Assembly (NCBI GenBank): GCA_031422915.1
Contig: JANPEK010000247.1
Location: 1-18,055 of the forward strand
From: JANMEX01 sp031422915
Lineage (GTDB): Bacteria; Pseudomonadota; Alphaproteobacteria; Rhizobiales; Rhizobiaceae
DNA: 18,055 bases
Reading direction: 5' to 3'
Below are positions 7,291 through 12,848 of this stretch, piece by piece (position 1 is the stretch's first letter; each line of letters opens with the position of its first letter). The position numbers were made by a program, and so were the translations under genes. The notes beneath the pieces are model-generated. The model ran no database searches. It saw only the letters and a program-made list of their open reading frames with translations, and had not been told where the DNA came from.

Positions 7291-8280
7291 TTAGGCGTAA
7301 TTGGCTTCGTGAGTGCTTCGATAGGTCAAACGCTTGCCACGGATGGCTTCAAGCAGCATTTCGGCACGTTCACCGTCTGACACTTTCAAAGCGGCGCGGC
7401 GATTGTAGCGGAAATCGAATTCGGCAAGGTAGCGGTGCAGATGGGCTTCGCCGCAGTGCTGGTAAATGCCAATCATGCCACGCTTGAACACGGAAAACAC
7501 GTTTTCGGCGGTGTTGGAATGCACCACAATATCGCCCTCGTAGCGGACATACTCGCCAGCGGCATGATTGGTTGTCTTGTGGGATGCAAATTCCTCGCCG
7601 GTGCGGGTGTAGAGGCGCGATGAGTCCGTGTGCAGGTTTGAAGCGCGGTCAACGTTGCGAACCAGAACGTCACGAACGGTCGCAGCGGTCGCATCGTTCA
7701 AATGAAACATGCGGGCTTTCCCGCCGCGCTCGACAAGGCCAACAACGATACGCTTTTCAGCGCCGCCTGACTTGCCGGACTTGGTAGGATTGGCAATGCG
7801 GCCACGGGCAAGTTTGCGAGGGGTTTCACGTTTGCCGATGTAGGTTTCGTCGGCTTCAACAGTTTTGCCTTCGCCGCCAAGCGGGCCGGAAGTGGAGCTA
7901 TCCTCTTTCATGGCTTCGCGGATGCGATGGCACATAAACCATGCGGTTTTGTAGGTGACGCCAAGCATACGGTGAATTTGGTGAGCGGACATGCCCTTCT
8001 TTGAAGCGGCCATGAGATGCGTTGCCAGAACCCACTTGTTCAAGGAAATCTTTGAACGTTCAAACACGGTGCCAACGGTCACGGTGAACGTGCCTTTGCA
8101 TTCATTGCAGTAGTAAAGCCCTGCACGGTGCGAGTGCTTCTTGCCCTCGACCTTAGGCATGGTTTCCGCACGGTTGTTCTGGCAATGCGGGCAGATAGGA
8201 CCATGCGGCCAATGGATTTTCTCCAGATGCTCGCGGGCCTTGTCTGCGTCCTGATAAATTTCGTGGGTGATAGGAAACAT
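7291..8280 (-). CDS. IS1595-family (ISXO2-like) DDE transposase, full length
   Basis: A 329-residue transposase that moves element A. It has an N-terminal zinc ribbon (CPHC at 30-33 and CNEC at 58-61), then a helical DNA-binding part (SKKGMSAHQIHRMLGVTYKTAWFMCHRIREAM). The ISXO2-like DDE domain follows: D144 in VEADETYIGK, D219 in LHTDSSRLY and E259 in HSNTAENVFSVFKRG. The tail HLHRYLAEFDFRYNRR is a strong family signature. Length is normal and no catalytic residue is missing, so it should be active. It lies 38 bp downstream of a 67-residue ORF and is probably transcribed from the right inverted repeat promoter. The C-terminal third is repeated in damaged form in element B. Confidence 0.95.
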   Translation of the reverse strand: MFPITHEIYQDADKAREHLEKIHWPHGPICPHCQNNRAETMPKVEGKKHSHRAGLYYCNECKGTFTVTVGTVFERSKISLNKWVLATHLMAASKKGMSAHQIHRMLGVTYKTAWFMCHRIREAMKEDSSTSGPLGGEGKTVEADETYIGKRETPRKLARGRIANPTKSGKSGGAEKRIVVGLVERGGKARMFHLNDATAATVRDVLVRNVDRASNLHTDSSRLYTRTGEEFASHKTTNHAAGEYVRYEGDIVVHSNTAENVFSVFKRGMIGIYQHCGEAHLHRYLAEFDFRYNRRAALKVSDGERAEMLLEAIRGKRLTYRSTHEANYA

Positions 8281-8318
8281 GGAAAATCTCGTTAGAATTT
8301 GTGATGAACCAAGGGGTC

Positions 8319-8522
8319 TTAGCCCTGCTTTGGTTCATGCGATTGAGCGGACAGTGCGAAAGCAATTTGGGCCTGCAACTGTTGCAGTTTGGCCCGATCA
8401 AGAATTGCAGAGCATCCGCCTTGATCAGAGCGAAACGCCAAAGAGAACAAATCGTCCTGACCCAAATCGTCGCAAAAGGCTTCCGTGACAAAGTGGATTT
8501 GAGCGTATTTGATTTCGGTCAT
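8319..8522 (-). CDS. Small protein (67 aa) leading the transposase operon of element A
   Basis: A 67-residue protein starting MTEIKYAQIHFVTEAFCDDLGQ; no family recognised. The predicted layout is a few beta strands followed by a helix (AKLQQLQAQIAFALSAQ). Evidence for coding is the AAGGAG ribosome site 8 bases before ATG 8522, with a well-spaced promoter upstream. It is the first gene after the right inverted repeat, 38 bp before the transposase. It may regulate the transposase or be cargo. An upstream ATG at 8546 lacks a ribosome site. The corresponding part of element B is deleted. Confidence 0.6.
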   Translation of the reverse strand: MTEIKYAQIHFVTEAFCDDLGQDDLFSLAFRSDQGGCSAILDRAKLQQLQAQIAFALSAQSHEPKQG

Positions 8523-8542
8523 TTGGCTAACTCCTTGAATTG

Positions 8543-8571
8543 ACAATAGGCATTCGTCTCACTTTTGTCAA
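8543..8571 (-). promoter_or_regulatory. Leftward promoter using the right inverted repeat as its -35 box
   Basis: On the minus strand TTGACA (8566-8571, inside the inverted repeat) is followed after exactly 17 bases by TATTGT (8543-8548), then AAGGAG (8531-8536) and ATG 8522. The -35 is perfect and the -10 matches 4 of 6 of the sigma-70 consensus. It should drive the 67-residue ORF, the transposase and perhaps the genes beyond. Confidence 0.65.
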
Positions 8572-8584
8572 GTATATAATTGGG
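8562..8584 (-). repeat. Right terminal inverted repeat of element A
   Basis: Read on the minus strand: CCCAATTATATAC, then TTGACAAAAG. It matches the left repeat at 21 of 23 positions. It ends in GGG on the + strand, directly before the second ACTATTTT. Confidence 0.87.
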
Positions 8585-8592
8585 ACTATTTT
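8585..8592. repeat. Shared target-site duplication between elements A and B (ACTATTTT)
   Basis: Exact copy of 6071-6078. It is the right duplication of A and also touches the first base of B, so it is probably also B's left duplication. The two elements are therefore separated by nothing but this octamer. Confidence 0.82.
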
Positions 8593-8629
8593 CCTAAGTG
8601 TGTCCCTGACAAAAGTGGACTGATTCGTT

Positions 8630-8830
8630 ATGGAAACGGGGTGTGACAGGCCGGAGATGGAGGTTACCGCTGCTATGATCGAAGCAGGAGTTGATCGCCA
8701 TCGAGAATTGGCTGAAGGGTTTTCAGAAGACTACGTGGTGAAGGAAGTTTTTTTGCCAGTTTTTTCGCGTTCCAGAATTGCTTTGGAATTGCCGGATGAG
8801 TGTAAAAAATATGTTTCTGGACATGGATGA
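8630..8830 (+). CDS. Possible small passenger ORF at the left end of element B
   Basis: A 66-residue frame with core MEVTAAMIEAGVDRHREL then SEDYVVKEVFLPVF. This resembles small rhizobial proteins with an MIEAG and VV-EVF pattern (recollection, not searched). The first ATG is at 8630; a second at 8657 would start MEVTAAM. From 8673 it overlaps the 3' end of the HEPN-like gene on the other strand, and the tail after SRSR looks like antisense. It may be a remnant truncated by that gene. Confidence 0.35.
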   Translation: METGCDRPEMEVTAAMIEAGVDRHRELAEGFSEDYVVKEVFLPVFSRSRIALELPDECKKYVSGHG

Positions 8831-9257
8831 GATGCGCGCAAATTTCGATGCAATCTCTCTCAACTTCTTTCAGGATATCTAGAGTGATTTCGAAGCGAAG
8901 TCGTTTTTCGATATTTTTGGTCAATCTGAGCAGTGTGTAACCGGATGGCGACATATTTTCTATGTTGCCATGGACAATTAAATTTCTGTTTTCCCTGCAA
9001 ACGTTCATCGCCGTTAAAACCGTTTCGCAGTATGCCGAAAATGCAGGGTCGCCATCCATTGATTTAACAAATCGGTCTGTCAACGTCGCCCTGCTCTCGT
9101 TACCCATAGTGCCAAGCAAAAATTCCAGTCCGGGAGTATCTTGGAAAGCGAGCCTCAAAGTCTCTTCCAGGTAGTATTCGGCGCGATTCCACTGCATTGT
9201 AATCGTCCCGATGCGTCGGAAAATTTGGGGATGTTTATTATTGAGGCGGATTGGCAC
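8673..9257 (-). CDS. HEPN-like passenger protein of element B
   Basis: A 194-residue helical protein with R91-N-L-I-V-H96, the R-X4-H motif of HEPN-fold proteins, in the context CRENRNLIVHGNI. The first helix (IGTITMQWNRAEYYLEETL) has the conserved W and E seen in related small helical proteins. It starts at GTG 9257, two bases from the ATG of the divergent tiny ORF. It aligns without gaps with the first 40 residues of the element A protein but is otherwise very divergent, so the genes are old relatives and not a recent duplication. The frame is intact although the element is truncated. RNase or toxin function is inferred from the fold only. Confidence 0.68.
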   Translation of the reverse strand: MPIRLNNKHPQIFRRIGTITMQWNRAEYYLEETLRLAFQDTPGLEFLLGTMGNESRATLTDRFVKSMDGDPAFSAYCETVLTAMNVCRENRNLIVHGNIENMSPSGYTLLRLTKNIEKRLRFEITLDILKEVERDCIEICAHLIHVQKHIFYTHPAIPKQFWNAKKLAKKLPSPRSLLKTLQPILDGDQLLLRS

Positions 9258-9258
9258 G

Positions 9259-9411
9259 ATGTCGGGAACCGATTTGAATAATAGCGAAACGGATAATGGC
9301 GACTAGGTTTTGATGCGAATGCTCAAGTCGCCGCCTCAATCTGTTCGGGATACACCGGCAAAAAGTCAGCAGAGTAATCAGTCTACTGGACAGACGTTGA
9401 AGCTGGAATAG
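9259..9411 (+). pseudogene. Degraded copy of the tiny divergent ORF, interrupted by in-frame TAG
   Basis: Counterpart of the 47-residue ORF at 6778-6921. The frame begins MSGTDLNNSETDNGD, then TAG at 9304-9306 replaces the aspartate codon of element A, then VLMRMLKSPPQSVRD follows in the same frame to a stop at 9409-9411. VL-RMLK-PP is conserved around the stop. The interruption suggests loss of function in B, unless translation restarts at ATG 9313 or the stop is read through. It overlaps the convergent cargo gene by 29 bp. Confidence 0.6.
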
Positions 9412-9655
9412 GCTGATTAGCAAGCGATTCAATCTGCTGTAATATGGTGCGCGCCATGGCCTCGGCTGCGCTTACAGGCATGACGAGGCGACCAACTACC
9501 ACATGATCCAAATTAGCGGGGTCTTGCGAGTAATCGGATCGGACTGCTTCGAAGGTAATCCGCATGTTCCCGTTGAACGAAAAGAAACCAATCGCGGAAT
9601 CAACAAAAACGTCTGGCGCAGTTGGGCTGTTAAAGAATTTCGGTCCGGTGGTCAT
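9383..9655 (-). CDS. Conserved-looking hypothetical protein (90 aa) in the cargo slot of element B
   Basis: Starts MTTGPKFFNSPTAPDVFVDSAIGFF at ATG 9655 with GGAG ten bases upstream; a GTG at 9685 would add 10 residues. It reads as a compact alpha/beta domain: FFSFNGNMRITFEAVRSDYS, VVVGRLVMPVSAAEAMA, then a helix. The arrangement (strand with G-N-RITFE, strand with VVGRLVMP, helix) recalls DUF3467-like small proteins known mostly from proteobacteria; this family match is from memory. It is unrelated to the gene in the same position of element A. The order is preserved: cargo gene between the tiny ORF and the transposase. Confidence 0.6.
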   Translation of the reverse strand: MTTGPKFFNSPTAPDVFVDSAIGFFSFNGNMRITFEAVRSDYSQDPANLDHVVVGRLVMPVSAAEAMARTILQQIESLANQPIPASTSVQ

Positions 9656-9769
9656 AACGGCGGTGCTCCATGATTCGGTGCGCACATATTACGCAACCTC
9701 CTATGGAGAACCATTCAAGGTTCTTTCAATTTCTTCTTTCGGTGACGCAAAAACGCACGAAGTTTCTGC

Positions 9770-10022
9770 TTAGGCCAAACTGGCTTCACCAATCCGCCAA
9801 TTGGTGAGGCGCTTGCCACGGATGGTCTCAAGCGACATCTCGGCGCGTTCGCTGTCTGACACTTTCAACGCTGCGCGGCCATTATAACGGAAGTCAAACT
9901 CGGCAAGATGGCGATGCATATGGGCTTCGCCGCAATGGTGGTAAATGCCGATCATGCCGCACTTGAACACGGAGACGACGCCTTCGATGGTGTTGGAGTG
10001 CACCACGATATCACCCTCATTG
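9770..10022 (-). pseudogene. 3' remnant of IS1595-family transposase
   Basis: Encodes only the last quarter of the transposase: EGDIVVHSNTIEGVVSVFK with the third catalytic glutamate, then CGEAHMHRHLAEFDFRYNGRAALKVSDSERAEM. It matches residues about 248-329 of the complete transposase at 7291-8280, with many substitutions. The zinc ribbon and both catalytic aspartates are missing. The frame continues to an ATG at 10060, but those 12 residues come from the sequence beyond the breakpoint. Not functional. Confidence 0.88.
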
Positions 10023-10066
10023 GCACGGCTATCGCATATGGGATTTGACATGAATTTCACGCGGCG

Positions 10067-10237
10067 TCGTCATTCCGGACAAGCGGAGCGCAGATCCGGA
10101 ATCCAGAGCGCCGAGGTGTGATTTGAAGCCATTTCAGCTTCGCTCATCTGATATTTGGCATTTCCGGCCGCAGCGCCCTTCTTTTCGCAGTTGGCGCTCT
10201 GGGTTCCGGGTTCGGCTTCGAGGCCCCGGAAAGACGA
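10067..10237. repeat. Intergenic inverted-repeat element of rhizobial type
   Basis: Left arm 10067-10112 and right arm 10193-10237 are inverted copies. They share TCGTC-TTCCGG at the outer edge and CCGGAA-CCAGAGCGCC at the inner edge. Each arm can also fold on itself (TTCCGG with CCGGAA). The roughly 80-bp centre between them is not obviously repeated. The pattern resembles the REP/RIME-type palindromes of rhizobial intergenic regions. Together with the terminator this fills the gene-free stretch 10023-10378. Confidence 0.65.
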
Positions 10238-10325
10238 AACTTGAGGGGTGAATAACGAAAGTTGTGGATAGACGGCCAATCGCCGGGCGTTGGCGCTGCG
10301 CGTGACGATTGGCGGCATTTCACAT

Positions 10326-10353
10326 AAAAAAACCCGGCGCACATCGCGCCGGG
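10326..10353 (-). terminator. Intrinsic terminator of dnaK
   Basis: On the minus strand CCCGGCGC and GCGCCGGG form an 8-bp GC stem around a 5-base loop, followed directly by seven T residues. It lies about 25 bp after the dnaK stop. A textbook Rho-independent terminator. Confidence 0.93.
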
Positions 10354-10378
10354 CTTTGCATTCAAACTGCCTGCCTGA

Positions 10379-12289
10379 TCAAGCCGACTTCTTCTTGTCA
10401 TCTTCGTCGATCTCTTCGAAATCGGCGTCAACCACATCGTCCTTAGCCATGTCAGCCTGCGCGTCCGCTGCCGCAGAGTCATTCTGCGAGGCTTCATACA
10501 TCGCCTGACCGAGTTTCATCGAGGCTTCCATCAGCACCTGCGTCTTGGCCTTGATGTCTTCGGCGTCGTCACCGGCAGCGGCTTCCTTCAACGAAGCTAT
10601 CGCGTCGGAAATTGCCGTGCGCTCGGTTTCCGAGACCTTGTCGCCGAATTCCTTCAGCGACTTTTCAGACGAGTGCACCAGAGCTTCGGCCTGATTGCGC
10701 GCCTCGACGGCCTCGCGTCGCGCCTTGTCGGTCTCGGCGTTGGCTTCCGCGTCCTTCACCATCTTCTCGATATCGGCATCAGACAGGCCGCCTGAAGCCT
10801 GAATGCGGATCTGCTGTTCCTTGCCTGTGCCCTTGTCCTTGGCCGAAACCTGCACAATGCCGTTGGCGTCGATGTCGAAGGTCACTTCAATCTGCGGCAC
10901 GCCGCGCGGCGAAGGTGGCAGGCCGACGAGATCGAACTGGCCAAGTAGCTTGTTGTCCTGCGCCATTTCACGCTCGCCTTGGCTGACGCGGATGGTCACA
11001 GCCGACTGGTTGTCATCGGCGGTCGAAAACACCTGGCTCTTCTTGGTCGGGATCGTCGTGTTGCGGTCGATAAGCCGGGTGAACACGCCGCCAAGCGTCT
11101 CGATGCCAAGTGACAGCGGCGTGACGTCGAGAAGCAGAACATCCTTCACATCGCCCTGCAGCACGCCGCCCTGAATGGCTGCGCCCATGGCCACCACTTC
11201 ATCCGGGTTCACACCCTTGTGCGGCTCCTTGCCGAAGAACTGCTTCACGATTTCCTGGATCTTGGGCATGCGGGTCATACCGCCGACCAGAACCACTTCG
11301 TCGATCTCGCCAGCCTTGATACCGGCATCTTTCAGCGCTGCCTTGCACGGCTCGATCGTGCGCTGGACCAGATCATCAACGAGGCTCTCGAACTTGGCGC
11401 GCGACAGCTTCATCGTCAGGTGCTTTGGACCAGAGGCATCGGCGGTGATGAATGGCAGGTTGATTTCAGTCTGTGAAGCCGAGGACAGTTCGATCTTTGC
11501 CTTTTCAGCCGCTTCGCGCAGACGCTGCAAAGCCAGCTTGTCCTTGGTCAGGTCAATGCCCTGTTCCTTCTTAAACTCGGCCGCCAGATACTCGACGAGA
11601 CGGATGTCAAAGTCTTCGCCGCCAAGGAAGGTGTCGCCGTTGGTGGATTTGACTTCAAAGACGCCATCGCCGATTTCGAGCACCGAAATGTCGAACGTGC
11701 CGCCGCCAAGGTCATAGACGGCAATCGTGCCGGCCGATTTCTTGTCGAGGCCGTAGGCAAGCGCCGCAGCAGTCGGCTCGTTGATGATGCGCAGCACTTC
11801 AAGACCGGCGATCTTGCCCGCATCCTTGGTTGCCTGACGCTGGGCGTCGTTGAAGTATGCCGGAACAGTGATGACGGCCTGCGTCACATCTTCGCCGAGA
11901 TAAGCTTCCGCCGTTTCCTTCATTTTCTGCAGAACCATGGCCGAAACCTGGCTCGGCGAATGCTTCTTCTTGTTCACTTCAACCCAGGCATCGCCATTCT
12001 CGCCCTTGACGATGGCATACGGCACCATCTTCTTGTCCTTCTCGACAAGCGGGTCGTTGTAGCGGCGGCCCATCAGACGTTTGACCGCAAACAGTGTGCC
12101 TTCCGGGTTGGTCACAGCCTGACGCTTGGCCGGCTGGCCGACAAGGCGCTCGCCATCGTCGGAAAATGACACCATTGACGGCGTGGTGCGCGCGCCTTCC
12201 GCGTTTTCAATCACTTTCGGATTCTTGCCATCCATGATGGCGACGCAGGAATTGGTGGTTCCAAGGTCAATACCAATGACTTTAGCCAT
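10379..12289 (-). CDS. dnaK: Molecular chaperone DnaK (Hsp70)
   Basis: A 636-residue cytosolic ATP-dependent chaperone that binds exposed hydrophobic peptides and works with DnaJ and GrpE. The ATPase domain starts MAKVIGIDLGTTNSCVAIMDG (phosphate-1 motif); VYDLGGGTFDISVLEIGDG and VVLVGGMTRMPKIQEIV are also clear. The hydrophobic linker (VLLLDVTPLSLGIET) leads to the peptide-binding domain, then a helical lid and the acidic tail DADFEEIDEDDKKKSA. Length is close to E. coli DnaK. ATG 12289 has AGGAGAG eight bases upstream; the frame open to 12562 runs through the promoter and is not real. Transcription from a sigma-32 promoter is likely, ending at the adjacent terminator. No dnaJ follows in the window. 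Confidence 0.98.
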   Translation of the reverse strand: MAKVIGIDLGTTNSCVAIMDGKNPKVIENAEGARTTPSMVSFSDDGERLVGQPAKRQAVTNPEGTLFAVKRLMGRRYNDPLVEKDKKMVPYAIVKGENGDAWVEVNKKKHSPSQVSAMVLQKMKETAEAYLGEDVTQAVITVPAYFNDAQRQATKDAGKIAGLEVLRIINEPTAAALAYGLDKKSAGTIAVYDLGGGTFDISVLEIGDGVFEVKSTNGDTFLGGEDFDIRLVEYLAAEFKKEQGIDLTKDKLALQRLREAAEKAKIELSSASQTEINLPFITADASGPKHLTMKLSRAKFESLVDDLVQRTIEPCKAALKDAGIKAGEIDEVVLVGGMTRMPKIQEIVKQFFGKEPHKGVNPDEVVAMGAAIQGGVLQGDVKDVLLLDVTPLSLGIETLGGVFTRLIDRNTTIPTKKSQVFSTADDNQSAVTIRVSQGEREMAQDNKLLGQFDLVGLPPSPRGVPQIEVTFDIDANGIVQVSAKDKGTGKEQQIRIQASGGLSDADIEKMVKDAEANAETDKARREAVEARNQAEALVHSSEKSLKEFGDKVSETERTAISDAIASLKEAAAGDDAEDIKAKTQVLMEASMKLGQAMYEASQNDSAAADAQADMAKDDVVDADFEEIDEDDKKKSA

Positions 12290-12311
12290 GTTTAAGTCTC
12301 TCCTTTTAGCA

Positions 12312-12347
12312 GGCTGCCAGGACCCTTCCGGCATTCCGGCGGCAGCC
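12312..12347 (-). promoter_or_regulatory. Stem-loop in the dnaK 5' leader just before the ribosome site
   Basis: GGCTGCC at 12341-12347 (minus strand) pairs with GGCAGCC at 12312-12318, and CCGG-AATG-CCGG can form a smaller inner hairpin. The stem ends about 8 bases before AAAAGGAGAG. It could fold back expression at low temperature, but the ribosome site itself is not in the stem. Confidence 0.35.
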
Positions 12348-12424
12348 CCTGATGGTTCACGATAACGTTGACCCGCCATACACCAATCTTGTCGTCGTGT
12401 CGGCCAAATCTCGTTTCGCGGCTG

Positions 12425-12453
12425 ATATAAGGAGGTCGCGGCAACCCTGCAAG
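12425..12453 (-). promoter_or_regulatory. Heat-shock (sigma-32/RpoH) promoter of dnaK
   Basis: Minus strand CTTG (12450-12453), 17 bases, CCTTATAT (12425-12432). This fits the alphaproteobacterial RpoH pattern CTTG-N17-CYTAT. Expected transcription start is near 12418, giving a leader of about 130 nt. No CIRCE element was seen. Confidence 0.75.
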
Positions 12454-12553
12454 ACGCGCCAACGGGAATCTGCCGTTGCACGCCATTGATTTGCAGTCTT
12501 TTGTGCGGCAAATTGGCCCGTCTGCGCAGTATAACCCTCAAAGGCCAATCCGA

Positions 12554-12838
12554 TTGTCCCATAGCTTTGCCACCATGCTCTTGGCGTTCAGCCTTTTCTC
12601 GTCCGCTGCATCTGGCTATTCAAGTGCGGAGAAAGACGCGTTCCTGAAGGCGGACGCCAACAGCGACCGCAAGATTTCACGCGCCGAGTTCAAGACGCTG
12701 GTCGAAGCGCTTGCGGCTTCCGGCGCACCCAAGGCGCAATCCGTCAAACGCTGGGGCATCTATGGCGTGGCGTTCAAGAAAATCGACACCAACGCCGACG
12801 GGATCGTCACGCCAGCGGAGCTCGAAGCGCAGCGGTGA
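12554..12838 (+). CDS. Small exported EF-hand calcium-binding protein
   Basis: A 94-residue protein with a signal peptide (SHSFATMLLAFSLFSSAASG) and two EF-hand loops, each with canonical ligand positions: DANSDRKISRAE and DTNADGIVTPAE. It probably binds Ca2+ in the periplasm; a partner is unknown. TTG 12554 is preferred because AAAGG lies 9 bases upstream and a short polar N-terminus precedes the hydrophobic core. ATG 12575 would remove that. The frame stays open to TTG 12476. It diverges from dnaK and converges on the oxidoreductase gene with only 10 bp between stops. Confidence 0.82.
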   Translation: MSHSFATMLLAFSLFSSAASGYSSAEKDAFLKADANSDRKISRAEFKTLVEALAASGAPKAQSVKRWGIYGVAFKKIDTNADGIVTPAELEAQR

Positions 12839-12848
12839 ATTTCTGCTG

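Larger units (their letters stand above)
6079..8584 (-). mobile_element. Element A: complete IS1595-family insertion element (2506 bp) with passenger genes
   Basis: The element is bounded by 23-bp inverted repeats (left 6079-6101, right 8562-8584) that match at 21 of 23 positions. The shared core is AATTATATAC, one mismatch, then TGACAAAAG. Both ends are flanked by ACTATTTT. It carries, leftward from the right end, a 67-residue ORF, an ISXO2-like transposase, a 90-residue ORF and a HEPN-like gene, plus a 47-residue ORF on the + strand. A bare IS1595 element is typically about 1 kb or less, so more than half of this one is cargo. The gap-free reading frames and intact ends suggest recent insertion. 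Confidence 0.88.
8593..10022 (-). mobile_element. Element B: right-truncated IS1595-family element with passenger genes
   Basis: Starts with a left end related to that of A: CCTAA and TGACAAAAG are conserved, as are CTGATTCG and GTGACAGGCCGG further in. It has the same gene order: HEPN-like gene, tiny + strand ORF, cargo gene, transposase. Homology to A's transposase stops near 10022, so the first three quarters of the transposase, any leader ORF and the right inverted repeat are lost. A similarity-based estimate puts the missing part at about 1 kb. It can no longer move by itself. Confidence 0.82.

Noticed and set aside
6957..7487. 176-residue + strand ORF in element A
   Set aside because: It crosses the transposase end antisense and shows no coherent domain; the minus strand genes explain the region.
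6071..10022. A composite transposon with A and B as bounding ISs
   Set aside because: There is no DNA between A and B except the 8-bp duplication, so nothing is enclosed.
10023..10060. Start of the transposase remnant as an intact 96-residue gene
   Set aside because: Homology begins only at EGDI; the first residues come from unrelated DNA beyond the breakpoint.
10070..10342. 90-residue minus strand ORF between dnaK and element B
   Set aside because: It lies over the inverted-repeat element and terminator; its sequence follows the repeats, not a protein.
12290..12562. N-terminal extension of dnaK by 91 residues
   Set aside because: The frame runs through the sigma-32 promoter and leader; MAKVIGIDLG with AGGAGAG before it is the true start.
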